Below are positions 53,063 through 61,875 of a stretch of DNA of 64,000 nt, piece after piece. Position 1 is the first letter of the stretch, and every line of letters starts with the position of its first letter. This DNA comes from an uncultured Lachnospiraceae bacterium (GTDB lineage: Bacteria > Bacillota > Clostridia > Lachnospirales > Lachnospiraceae). The translations under genes and the position numbers were made by a program. Where the stretch lies: the NCBI GenBank assembly GCA_910579865.1, contig CAJTXA010000010.1, forward strand, positions 62,001-126,000. The letters are read 5' to 3'. The notes beneath the pieces are model-generated. The model worked only from the letters and a program-made list of their open reading frames with translations, did no database searches and was not told the DNA's origin.

Positions 53063-53135
53063 GCGCTTCTAGCTCAGTTGGTAGAGCACCTGACTCTTAA
53101 TCAGGGTGTCCAGGGTTCGAGCCCCTGGAGGCGCA
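53063..53135 (+). tRNA. tRNA-Lys (anticodon CTT), copy 1
   Basis: 73 bases folding as a standard cloverleaf. The acceptor GCGCTTC pairs with GAGGCGC; the D arm is GCTC-AGTTGGTA-GAGC; the anticodon arm is CCTGA-CTCTTAA-TCAGG with CTT at positions 34-36; the T arm is CAGGG-TTCGAGC-CCCTG. The discriminator is A and CCA is not encoded. It is identical to copy 2. Confidence 0.95.
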
Positions 53136-53153
53136 CTTCTAGTAAAAAAGTAC

Positions 53154-53182
53154 TTGACAAATAAAAATACTTATGATAATAT
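53154..53182 (+). promoter_or_regulatory. Promoter of the second tRNA-Lys
   Basis: TTGACA at 53154-53159, a 17-base spacer and TAATAT at 53177-53182, lying between the two tRNA copies. Each copy therefore has its own promoter rather than sharing one. Confidence 0.78.
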
Positions 53183-53203
53183 TTATCACATGTTAAAAAG
53201 TGT

Positions 53204-53276
53204 GCGCTTCTAGCTCAGTTGGTAGAGCACCTGACTCTTAATCAGGGTGTCCAGGGTTCGAGCCCCTGGAGGCGCA
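53204..53276 (+). tRNA. tRNA-Lys (anticodon CTT), copy 2
   Basis: Identical over all 73 bases to copy 1, with the same arms and CTT anticodon and no encoded CCA. The separation of 68 bases and separate promoters point to a tandem duplication. Confidence 0.95.
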
Positions 53277-53279
53277 TTG

Positions 53280-53329
53280 AAGTCCAAGTTTGACAGAATA
53301 ATCTGTTGGGTTTGGGCTTTCATTTTACC
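53280..53329 (+). terminator. Terminator of the tRNA-Lys pair
   Basis: AAGTCCAA at 53280-53287 pairs with TTGGGCTT at 53312-53319 (one G-T pair), with an inner GACAGA/TCTGTT pairing, then TCATTTT. It begins four bases after the second tRNA. Confidence 0.7.
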
Positions 53330-53336
53330 TAAAATA

Positions 53337-53393
53337 TAAAAAAGTTTTGTTTCTGTTTTTTAAACATCTCACTCAGAAACAAAACCTTTTTTA
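53337..53393. terminator. Terminator of trxA (also works in the other direction)
   Basis: AAAAGTTTTGTTTCTG pairs with CAGAAACAAAACCTTTT across an 18-base loop, flanked by A-runs and T-runs on both sides. It lies about 20 bases after the trxA stop. Confidence 0.85.
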
Positions 53394-53412
53394 TTAATTA
53401 AATTTTATCAAT

Positions 53413-53733
53413 TTACAATACACGTTCAATTCTAGCAATCAAATCCTTCTTTGTTACATTTGCTCCCTCAATCGTATCCTTAACTTCACCATTTACAAGA
53501 ATTAACATAGTAGGAACCGCCATAATATGAAATCGATTTGTACTGTTTGGGCTTTCATCTACATTTACTTTACAAATTTTTACCCTTCCAGTATATTCTT
53601 CTGCTAATTCATTGATTAATGGTGCTATTTTTTTACAAGGGTTACACCAATCTGCATAAAAATCTACAAATACTGGCTCCTTTGCTAACAATACCTCCTG
53701 TTCAAAATTACTGTCGTCAAAAATTTCTGCCAT
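53413..53733 (-). CDS. trxA: Thioredoxin with a WCNPC active site
   Basis: 106 residues, a single thioredoxin fold. VFVDFYADWCNPCKKIAPLI contains the redox pair, but the usual Gly of WCGPC is replaced by Asn. MAVPTMLILVNGEVKDTIEG gives the cis-proline and the C-terminal strand. It should reduce protein disulfides in the cytoplasm; the changed dipeptide is expected to shift the redox potential or partner choice. GAAAGGAG precedes the ATG. No thioredoxin reductase lies beside it. Confidence 0.92.
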   Translation of the reverse strand: MAEIFDDSNFEQEVLLAKEPVFVDFYADWCNPCKKIAPLINELAEEYTGRVKICKVNVDESPNSTNRFHIMAVPTMLILVNGEVKDTIEGANVTKKDLIARIERVL

Positions 53734-53775
53734 ATTTGTTTTCTCCTTTCAATTTTTCCTTCGCTATTCGAAAAA

Positions 53776-53940
53776 CTATCCTCTTCCTTTTCGACTGTCC
53801 TTTTTTACTCCAATCTCATTGACCATTCCTGTTACAGAATGTAATGCATTTTTCCAACCTAATGCCGTCTTTTCCAGTTTCGGTTTATGATATAATTCCA
53901 CCGCAATCTTATGTCGAAGATGTTTTCCTTTCACACTCAT
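53776..53940 (-). CDS. Small basic protein of 54 residues, function unknown
   Basis: The frame runs from ATG 53940 to TAG 53778 and starts MSVKGKHLRHKIAVELYHKP. The remainder contains KLEKTALGWKNALHSVTGMV and ends DSRKGRG. It has AAGGAAG in a good ribosome-site position (about 53950). It is strongly basic with a possible amphipathic helix and has no signal peptide. It lies between trmB and trxA on the same strand. I do not recognise it. Its codon use fits its neighbours. Confidence 0.6.
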   Translation of the reverse strand: MSVKGKHLRHKIAVELYHKPKLEKTALGWKNALHSVTGMVNEIGVKKDSRKGRG

Positions 53941-54019
53941 GCTATAAACTTCCTTCTATAAAAAAGTTTTCAAACATAGTATATCAGCAAGTCTTATGAT
54001 TTATGTGCTTCATCCTCCT

Positions 54020-54673
54020 TTATCCAAAAATTTTCCCATCTCTTTTTACTATCATCTTAAAAATAGGGTTTCCTTTTAAAGAAAATTTTTCTTCATATTC
54101 TGTCATCACATTTTTACTTGCCAATTCACTATGATGCAAATCTAACGTTTTTTCTATTACTTTCCATCCTGCAAGTTCTGCTTCTTCCAATGAAAATTCA
54201 AATAATGATTGATTATCTGTTTTAAATTCTACTGCACCATCTGCATCTAAAACTTGATCGTAACGTGCAAAATATTCCTTTGAAGTCAAACGTCGTTTTG
54301 CATGACGATCCTTTGGCCATGGATCGGAAAAATTTAAATAAATTCGCTTTACCTCACCTTTTTCAAAAAAATTTGGTAAATACTCTGCATCCTCTCTTAA
54401 AAAAAACAAATTTGAAAGCGCAAGTTCTTTCTGTTTTTCCAATCCTCTCACCAGCACACTAGAAAATTTTTCAATTCCTAAATAATTAATCTCTGTATTT
54501 TGCTTTGCCAAAGTTGTAATAAACTTTCCTTTACCCATTCCAATTTCAATAAATAAAGGATGTTTATTTTCAAATACTTCAGTCCACTTTCCCTTAAACT
54601 GTGCTGGATTTTTCAATACATACTCACTTGCATCTAATAGTTCCTTTGAACCTCTTACATTTCTAAGTCTCAT
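54020..54673 (-). CDS. trmB: tRNA (guanine-N7-)-methyltransferase
   Basis: 217 residues. It methylates G46 in tRNA variable loops. PLFIEIGMGKGKFITTLAKQ is the SAM-binding motif, INYLGIEKFSSVLVRGLEK follows, and RIYLNFSDPWPKDRHAKRRL is the diagnostic TrmB block. ATG 54673 is preferred over GTG 54685, which nearly touches the AAGGGG site. The 54-residue protein gene follows after 79 bases. It starts 27 bases after the surface-protein gene ends. Confidence 0.94.
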   Translation of the reverse strand: MRLRNVRGSKELLDASEYVLKNPAQFKGKWTEVFENKHPLFIEIGMGKGKFITTLAKQNTEINYLGIEKFSSVLVRGLEKQKELALSNLFFLREDAEYLPNFFEKGEVKRIYLNFSDPWPKDRHAKRRLTSKEYFARYDQVLDADGAVEFKTDNQSLFEFSLEEAELAGWKVIEKTLDLHHSELASKNVMTEYEEKFSLKGNPIFKMIVKRDGKIFG

Positions 54674-54700
54674 TAATTGGAACACCCCTTATAAGATTAA

Positions 54701-56020
54701 TTATGGAATCCACTCACCATTTACATTTACTTTATATCCATCTGGAGTTGTAGTATCCATAAAGCAATTTCCATTTATGGAATCCAGATAATACCATTTA
54801 TTTTGAATCTGCTGCCATCCTGTCTTCATATCTCCATTTGTCGTATCCAAAAAATACCAACTACCATTAACTAACTGCCAGCCAGATTTCATATCTCCAT
54901 TTATGGTATCCAAATAATACCATTTACTATTGAGCAATTGCCAGCCAGACTTCATGTCTCCATTTGCAGTATCTAAATAATACCATTTATTGTTGATCAA
55001 TTGCCAACCAGACTTCATATCTCCATTTACAGTATCCAAATAATACCATTTACCAGAAACAGGAGATTTTAGCCATCCTTTCTCCATCTTTTTTGATTGA
55101 CTATTAAGATAATACCATTTTCCACCTACTACCTTCCATCCTTTTGCTGCCTTTCGATCAGCATCAAAATAATACCAATCTACTCCGCAAAGTTGCCATT
55201 CATTTTTCGCTAAATCACCATTATTTTTAAGGAAAATAACATCGTTTTCTTTTGAAATAATACAAATTCCATTTGAAGTTTTTTCTACTCTTTGTATTTG
55301 AAAAACTCCTCCAAACATCTGACCTGCTGCTGTAGAAACTGCTTCCGCTTCTGTGCTGCTTAAAATGTTTCTGTTTTCATAGGTAGAAGAACTACTTGGA
55401 TAGTCAAACCGAATTGATCCGCCTGAGCCACCTGATCCACTTGAACCACTTGAACCACTTGAGCTATTGTTATTGTCATTATTATTATCATTATTATTAT
55501 TGTCATCGTTATTATTATCGTCATTATTATTATCATCATTATCTTCTTCCTGATCAGATAAAGATGGCAACTTGACTTCTTCCATATGAAAAGCGTCATT
55601 TACTATAACAAAACTATCCTTTACTACATGAACTGTAGCATTCTCTATTTTGTCACTAAGAACTACTGTTCCTAAAGTAAGCGTATCACTTTCAAATAGT
55701 TTTTGATTTCCAGATATGTAGATATTTAATCTGCCTTCCTCTGGATCATAACGATATGTTTTTACTTGGCTTGGTATCCCTTCATTAAATTCAAACTGAA
55801 TATCATCTTTCGAAGGTTTTTTATCTACTTCAAAGCTTAACTGCAAAGAAACAACATCTTTACTTTTTAAGTTCTCTGTTAATTCCAAATCTGCTCTGAA
55901 ATTATTTCCATTCTCTTCCTTTGTCAGAGAGACAGCAGGATCTGCTGCCTTTGCTGGCAGCAGAGCTAATTGAAAACATGCTGCTGTAACTCCCACCCCC
56001 TGAATTAATTTTTTTACCAT
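54701..56020 (-). CDS. Cell-wall-binding repeat protein with N-terminal cohesin-like domain
   Basis: 439 residues. Signal peptide at 1-25. Residues about 27-155 form a beta domain (VVSLQLSFEVDKKPSKDD, YDPEEGRLNIYISGNQKLF, DTLTLGTVVLSDK, FVIVNDAFHMEEVKL) whose strand order and phrases resemble cohesins; this is my main inference. A D/N-rich then Ser/Gly-rich linker (about 160-205) follows. From about residue 270 at least seven cell-wall-binding repeats read like GWQLINNKWYYLDTANGDMK. It should sit on the cell surface. It lies 39 bases after the M60 peptidase gene, whose product has a dockerin, so the pair may assemble together. Confidence 0.78.
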   Translation of the reverse strand: MVKKLIQGVGVTAACFQLALLPAKAADPAVSLTKEENGNNFRADLELTENLKSKDVVSLQLSFEVDKKPSKDDIQFEFNEGIPSQVKTYRYDPEEGRLNIYISGNQKLFESDTLTLGTVVLSDKIENATVHVVKDSFVIVNDAFHMEEVKLPSLSDQEEDNDDNNNDDNNNDDNNNNDNNNDNNNSSSGSSGSSGSGGSGGSIRFDYPSSSSTYENRNILSSTEAEAVSTAAGQMFGGVFQIQRVEKTSNGICIISKENDVIFLKNNGDLAKNEWQLCGVDWYYFDADRKAAKGWKVVGGKWYYLNSQSKKMEKGWLKSPVSGKWYYLDTVNGDMKSGWQLINNKWYYLDTANGDMKSGWQLLNSKWYYLDTINGDMKSGWQLVNGSWYFLDTTNGDMKTGWQQIQNKWYYLDSINGNCFMDTTTPDGYKVNVNGEWIP

Positions 56021-56059
56021 TCTACTTCTCCTTTATTTGACAAAATCCGCCAATTTGCA

Positions 56060-59000
56060 CTATTTTGTTAAAGTAATAGAAGGAAGTGTTGTTGGTATAG
56101 CCTCAAACTCTGTATCACTTACCAATCTCTGTCCCTCATTTGTCATTGCATTATCTACACGATACAATTCAGCTCTTACTTTAGATGGCAGTGTAACACT
56201 TGTACCTGGCTCAAACCAATAAACCCATATACCTTCTGAAGTCTCTCCAAGCATTGCATCCTTTGGATCTGGTGCTATAATAATCTGATGTGCAACCAAA
56301 TCACCATTTTCATCTGTACCACCTACAATTTGGCCATTTTCATCATAAAGTATCACTACATTATAAGCAGGATTTCCTTTATAACTTCCAGTAAATACAG
56401 TTGAACCTGCTGGAATCTTCTTATTTAATCCTTCATCATAAATATAATCACTTGCCAATTTACCAATACCAGTTTGTCCACTTGCAGATAAAAACTCTAC
56501 ATTATCTCCAGAAGGACCATATAGACTTAACTCAGAAATAGAAAGTTCTGTTTTCCCTATTACTGTCAATTTTACAAAAGCTGCATCATAGGTACAAATC
56601 CATCCTTTTTCTTCATTATCTAAATATAGTCTAGCTGCAGTAGTATTTAAATTACCTGTTTTTACTTCACGATAAGTCGTTCCATCTGTACTAATTTCAA
56701 TCTTATAATTTCCAAGTGCCTCTCCATTATAATCGAAAGCAGACACTTCCATAATCTGATTTAACTCAAGAATAATATAAGGGTCCTCTCCGCTTACTGA
56801 GCCATGGAATACCGTACTATTATCATTATCAATCATTCTTTCCTTTGTAGATGTTGTTGTTTCACAAGGAAGGTCCTCTGTTCCTTCCACGGATACGTCT
56901 TCTTCTGATATTAGATTTGTACTAACACTCCAATGTGATTTATCCTGCTTACCATCTCCTCCGATTTTAACCGTATTTGTCTGACAAACTTCAGAACGAT
57001 TCATAAACTTGTCTATAGCAGTTATCTCATATGTTATAACTCGATTTGCTGCAAATGCAACAGAATCTCTAAATGTATTCTCTTGAGTAAATCCAGCAAT
57101 TTCTCTTCTTTCTTCTCCATGTTCAATAAATACACGAGTAACTTCATAGCCTTGTATAACTTCTTCATTTGCATTGCAATCTATTGTTATTGTAACATCA
57201 CTATCCTGTGCCTCTGCCTGTGCAGTAACAACAGATTTTCCATTAATTGTGTCACCTGTACCATGTTCAATCTCATATACTCTAGCATCATCATCTACAT
57301 AGTAAATTGCTCGTGTTTCTTTTTCAAACTGTCCCACATAGGATAATGTTTCTTCATTTGGTATCATACCCCAGCGAATAAAGAATTCCGTCAAATCTCG
57401 TTCCGCCGCTGCACTTGCCAAACGCATTAATTTCTGATCCCTGTCACCAGTTAATGTTAGTGCGATACTATTTGGAGCTGGTGCACTTTCTGGATTTCTT
57501 GCATAGCTATCTACTCTCGCAAAGAAAATATTGTCGAAAATCTCCTGATAGGTATTATAAGTTTTAAAGTTATAACCTCTGTCATACGCCAAGTGAAGCT
57601 GCCAATACATACCTAATTGAGTAAATACATTATTTGCATACCCAGTTGCATTAGAAGTCACTTTCTTAAATACCTCACTATACTTAAAACGTACACTATC
57701 ACTTGTATCTCTTGCCTGTGCTAATACAGAAAAATAATTATTTGTAACTTCTGCATGTGAATAAGCACCCTCATTAATATCATGTCCAATCTCATGTGCA
57801 ATTCCCCAGCCAAAATATTGTCCACTTATCCATTTTCCATTTTCATCATAGACAGCTGGCGATACACCCACTACTCCAGGTGTAGAACCCCATTCAATTC
57901 CAATATGATTTCCTGCCGCATACATAAATGCACCTGCAAACATCTTCATATAACGAATGTTTAGATAACGATTAGGAACATGATTTTTTGCTATTATTTC
58001 TGCACTTGTTCCTTCTTCAAAAGAATCAGACAAACCTTTATGCTGATAGAATAAGGTAAGCATTTCATCCATAGACTGAATACCAATTGCCATCCTCTCT
58101 TCTGGATTTTCTGTTCCTAATGCAGCAAGTGCCTGACTAGCAGGAATGGAAAGCATCATCTTATCCATTACAATATCTGTCATATTTAAAATACAAGTTT
58201 TTGAATTATAAGGATAACTTAAACTTTCATTTTCACTATTTCTATGTATTTCTTCATGTTTTTCTTGTATTTGTGCTACATATGCATTTAATTCTTCTAC
58301 ATATGTCTTAATCCGTTTGGTACGTTCTTCTTCTGACACATGATATACATTTAAAATTGGAAATACTGTTCCACCGCTTACTCTAACTACATATTGATCA
58401 TTTGTATTCTTTCCTGTATATTCAATATACAATGCTCCGCCTTTTTCTACATCAGTAGTTGAAATCTTTGGTACTGTAATTTCATTTCTTCCTATCTTTA
58501 AATTCACTGTTGTTGATAAATTGCTAGACTCTGCATGTTGCTGTGTTACCACTAAACGTACACTTGCATTTGCACCATTTGATGCACCAGGTCTTCCTAC
58601 ATAAACTACAATATCTTCTCCAGCTGCTGCTGTCACTCCCAATGGCTGCCATGAATTCATACCACCAACAGCTACATCATTTGCTGCAGAAATAATTGGA
58701 TTTACCTGTATTACACCACCCAAACCACCAGTTTCCAATAATTGTTTTGCTGCTTCTAATTCCTTTTGAAGCGATTCTCTTTCCGGATGATATTCTTTAC
58801 TTACTGGATCAATTGTATTTAAACGATTTTCAAGAGCTTGAATTGTTTGTTCCGTTACGCCTTCCTTCAAAACAACATGCAAACTATCCTCATACAAATT
58901 CATAATATCCTGTTCAATACTATCATACTCATAAAAACGAACTTCTGAAATTGTAATCTTTCGAATACCTGCATTATATCTTCCCACACCAAATTGAATT

Positions 59001-61234
59001 TTTGATGTTTTTACTGGATCTTTAAACTTAATCAAATAGTAATTTCTATCTCCACTCTTTTTTGTATGAATTGAAACATTTGGCACATTTTGTCTCACTC
59101 CATTTTCATCCCAATAAAATACACTCACATAAGAATAGGAACCAAGATCAATTGGTTCTGCAAATGTAATCATACCAATTGAATATACTTGGTCTAATTC
59201 TGTCGTAATTCCCTTGTCTATACTTGGATAAGCTCCACCATAATCCCAGTCTTCACGATACATATAAGAAGTATAGTCGTTATCAAATACTCCAAGTGCA
59301 CTATTTGTTCCACTTGCATCTAATGGACTGTCGACCATCTGTCCTGCACTATTAATCGTTGCAGATACAATATGATTACTAAGCTTTCCTGCTCCATTTG
59401 AAGTATTAATTAGCTTATATTTTGGTAGACTTGCTTCAATTAAACCATTTAATGTCTTATCTGCTGCTGTCAGAGACTTCGGTCCCTCTCCCAATTCATT
59501 TGTAGCAGTCAGATAAACCTGATATTTTGTATCATTTTTCAAATTTGTAATCTGATAAGAACATGTTGTAATTCCTGTTATCTTTTTAAACTTACTTTCT
59601 GACTCCTCTTTATAAAAGATATTATAACTATCTGTATCTTCTAATTCCTTCCAGCGAATATCAAGACTTTGGTAACCTCCTACTACAGTAACTCCATCTG
59701 GTGCTTTTGGTATTGTATTTGGCTTTGGTACAACTGAAATAAAATCAGAAAATCCACTCTTCCACTCACCATTTAATGACTGTACACGAACTTGATACTC
59801 TTTATTATTTTCCATCTTATCTTTGTTAAATTGTGCTACCAAAATAGAATTAGTAGAAACCTTTTGAGATTCACTAATTCCATCACAAGAAACCTCCACT
59901 TCATAAGCAGTTACATTTGGTTGTTTATCCCAAGTTAATCGAAATTGCTTATTTCCAGGTTTTCCTTGTAAATTTGTTGGAATATTCATCTCAGGCTCTG
60001 GAATCCTGCTCTCCATATCATTTAAAAATTCCACACTAGAGATCTTAGCAAGATTTTTTGTACCAGAAGTTTTTGTAATTCGCAAAGTAACCAATTTTAC
60101 TGCTACCATACCATTTAAGTTCAGGCATAGCTCTCCATTTCTTAAATCAATAATTGGTTCACCGCCTCCTTTTATCATTCGAAGGCTTTGTGCTTTACCA
60201 GAATCCGAAAATGGAACTTGAATTGTAGCAAGCTCTCCATTTTCATCCAAATAAGAAACCTCAACTTCTCCAGCTTCAATTGCTCCAGTTTCCTCTTTTG
60301 GAGTCTTAACAACTAATCCCTCCATTAGCATTGGTTCTTGTGATCTTGAAAAGTCAAAATTCACCTCAACAGGACTTTCTTCTGTAATTTCTTTTCCTGT
60401 ATTTAATGCTAGACTAACTTCTCCTTCGCCAGATAACATCTGATCAAAACCACCATCTTTAATTACTGTCTTTTCTGATACTGTCGATGTAATGGCTTCA
60501 ATTGGCAGCAACTTTTCTATATCAGCTAACTGTTCTTGGTAATTTAACCAAAAATCAGTAAAATAATTTAAGTCCAACAGATCCACTTTTCCGTCTTCAT
60601 TTAAATCACACAATTTTTCATATTTTGCCGAATCAATTTTATCTACAATTATTTCTGCATCTTTCTCATCTAGTTTCTCATCTCCATTCACATCTCCCTT
60701 TCTTAGTAGTCCAGGATGATTTCCATCAAAGTTTGCCTTTGCTGTATAAAGCTGAACTCGATAAGCCAAATTTTCAACATCTACCTCTTGTTGATAAGTA
60801 ATATAACCTGGAGCTGATACGGATACAATATAAGTACCTTTTTCTAATTCTGGAAATCGAATGGTTCCTCGTGAAACATCCACTCCTTTTGTCTGAGGAA
60901 GTATTACACTTTTTACTTCCTTTCCATTTGAATTGTCAATGTTTTCCAATGTAACCGTAAATTTTTGCTCAGACTTCACTTCCATTCCTGCTGTAACCAT
61001 TACTTCTAAAGAACCTTTTACGAAAAAAGTTCCCTCTTTGTCTACTGCTAGTACAGCTGGACCTGTTACAGTTTCTAAATCCTTTTCATTTCTTGCTGTT
61101 TCTACTTTAGTAGAAACATACAACGGTGTCATAATATTTTCTCCCTGAAACCCATATACAGACTGACTTCCAGAAGAAAAAATAAGCGTTGCTGTAAGAA
61201 GTCCGGCAAAGAACCTGCCAAATCCTTTTCTCAT
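56060..61234 (-). CDS. M60-family (mucinase-type) metallopeptidase with internal dockerin, FN3 and discoidin domains
   Basis: 1724 residues from ATG 61234 (AGGAGAGG upstream). Signal peptide 1-30. A dockerin-like pair of calcium loops sits at about 176-235 (DVNGDEKLDEKD, DLNEDGKVDLLDL). Two FN3 domains lie at about 412-600, a discoidin/CBM32-like domain at about 615-780, and an M60 gluzincin domain with HEIGH at 1147 and the downstream GAYSHAEVTNNYFS glutamate region. FN3-like and discoidin domains (about 1420-1545) complete the C terminus. M60 enzymes cleave mucin-type glycoproteins and discoidin/CBM32 domains bind their glycans. It has no wall-binding repeats of its own. First gene of a two-gene operon. 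Confidence 0.88.
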   Translation of the reverse strand: MRKGFGRFFAGLLTATLIFSSGSQSVYGFQGENIMTPLYVSTKVETARNEKDLETVTGPAVLAVDKEGTFFVKGSLEVMVTAGMEVKSEQKFTVTLENIDNSNGKEVKSVILPQTKGVDVSRGTIRFPELEKGTYIVSVSAPGYITYQQEVDVENLAYRVQLYTAKANFDGNHPGLLRKGDVNGDEKLDEKDAEIIVDKIDSAKYEKLCDLNEDGKVDLLDLNYFTDFWLNYQEQLADIEKLLPIEAITSTVSEKTVIKDGGFDQMLSGEGEVSLALNTGKEITEESPVEVNFDFSRSQEPMLMEGLVVKTPKEETGAIEAGEVEVSYLDENGELATIQVPFSDSGKAQSLRMIKGGGEPIIDLRNGELCLNLNGMVAVKLVTLRITKTSGTKNLAKISSVEFLNDMESRIPEPEMNIPTNLQGKPGNKQFRLTWDKQPNVTAYEVEVSCDGISESQKVSTNSILVAQFNKDKMENNKEYQVRVQSLNGEWKSGFSDFISVVPKPNTIPKAPDGVTVVGGYQSLDIRWKELEDTDSYNIFYKEESESKFKKITGITTCSYQITNLKNDTKYQVYLTATNELGEGPKSLTAADKTLNGLIEASLPKYKLINTSNGAGKLSNHIVSATINSAGQMVDSPLDASGTNSALGVFDNDYTSYMYREDWDYGGAYPSIDKGITTELDQVYSIGMITFAEPIDLGSYSYVSVFYWDENGVRQNVPNVSIHTKKSGDRNYYLIKFKDPVKTSKIQFGVGRYNAGIRKITISEVRFYEYDSIEQDIMNLYEDSLHVVLKEGVTEQTIQALENRLNTIDPVSKEYHPERESLQKELEAAKQLLETGGLGGVIQVNPIISAANDVAVGGMNSWQPLGVTAAAGEDIVVYVGRPGASNGANASVRLVVTQQHAESSNLSTTVNLKIGRNEITVPKISTTDVEKGGALYIEYTGKNTNDQYVVRVSGGTVFPILNVYHVSEEERTKRIKTYVEELNAYVAQIQEKHEEIHRNSENESLSYPYNSKTCILNMTDIVMDKMMLSIPASQALAALGTENPEERMAIGIQSMDEMLTLFYQHKGLSDSFEEGTSAEIIAKNHVPNRYLNIRYMKMFAGAFMYAAGNHIGIEWGSTPGVVGVSPAVYDENGKWISGQYFGWGIAHEIGHDINEGAYSHAEVTNNYFSVLAQARDTSDSVRFKYSEVFKKVTSNATGYANNVFTQLGMYWQLHLAYDRGYNFKTYNTYQEIFDNIFFARVDSYARNPESAPAPNSIALTLTGDRDQKLMRLASAAAERDLTEFFIRWGMIPNEETLSYVGQFEKETRAIYYVDDDARVYEIEHGTGDTINGKSVVTAQAEAQDSDVTITIDCNANEEVIQGYEVTRVFIEHGEERREIAGFTQENTFRDSVAFAANRVITYEITAIDKFMNRSEVCQTNTVKIGGDGKQDKSHWSVSTNLISEEDVSVEGTEDLPCETTTSTKERMIDNDNSTVFHGSVSGEDPYIILELNQIMEVSAFDYNGEALGNYKIEISTDGTTYREVKTGNLNTTAARLYLDNEEKGWICTYDAAFVKLTVIGKTELSISELSLYGPSGDNVEFLSASGQTGIGKLASDYIYDEGLNKKIPAGSTVFTGSYKGNPAYNVVILYDENGQIVGGTDENGDLVAHQIIIAPDPKDAMLGETSEGIWVYWFEPGTSVTLPSKVRAELYRVDNAMTNEGQRLVSDTEFEAIPTTLPSITLTK

Positions 61235-61355
61235 GTATTCCTCTCCTTTTCTCATGTAAATTCATTTTTCGTCTATTTACATCTAATATTTGCTACCATA
61301 ATAAAAACCTTCTTGTCTTCTTTATTATGATAGAGATATAGTATTTCATTATACA

Positions 61356-61384
61356 ATTTTAATATGAACTCAAAATAAATGCAA
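61356..61384 (-). promoter_or_regulatory. Promoter of the M60 peptidase operon
   Basis: TTGCAT (61384-61379), a 17-base spacer and TAAAAT (61361-61356) on the minus strand, 122 bases before the ATG at 61234. The 314-base gap 61235-61548 otherwise holds a TATAAT at 61490-61495 for the divergent ATPase operon, without a good -35, and no gene. Confidence 0.6.
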
Positions 61385-61548
61385 TAGTTTCCTGAAAAAT
61401 TTTCCACTTATTCCTTTCTCTTCTTTACCGTCAAAATAAAATCTATTAAAAAATATAAAATTTAGACTGGTAATTTTAAAAAAAAAGTCTATAATGATAC
61501 ATGGCAGCATTAAAAATCATTCGAACCAAATAAGGAGGCTTTATTATA

Positions 61549-61875
61549 ATGGAAAACATTATTAACCAACTTTCCCGCATTGAAGAGAAAGCAGTTCGAA
61601 TTATGGAAGCAGCAGACGACCAAAAAAAAGATATCTCACAAAAAATGGAACAACAAACTAGAGAATTTGACAATCAGTTGGTCGCAGATACGAAAAAACG
61701 TCTTCAAAAAATGCAGGAGAAATTAAATCTAGAAAAAGATAAAGAACTAGAAAAACAAAAAGCAGATAATTTAGAATATCAGAATCTCCTAAAACAAAAG
61801 TTTCAACAAAATCATACAAAATGGGCAACGGAACTCTTACACGAATTAATTGGAGTATCATATTATGGGAAATAG
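61549..61875 (+). CDS. V/A-type ATPase peripheral-stalk subunit (G/H, NtpF-like)
   Basis: 108 residues, almost entirely charged alpha-helix (AVRIMEAADDQKKDISQKME, QKLNLEKDKELEKQKAD-like EKLNLEKDKELEKQKAD). This is the elongated stalk helix that pairs with subunit E. AAGGAGG precedes the ATG. It is the first gene of the ATPase operon and overlaps the next gene by 11 bases. Confidence 0.78.
   Translation: MENIINQLSRIEEKAVRIMEAADDQKKDISQKMEQQTREFDNQLVADTKKRLQKMQEKLNLEKDKELEKQKADNLEYQNLLKQKFQQNHTKWATELLHELIGVSYYGK

Noticed and set aside
55360..55599. An Ile/Met/Thr repeat frame on the minus strand
   Set aside because: It is a shifted reading of the Asp/Asn-repeat linker of the wall-repeat protein.
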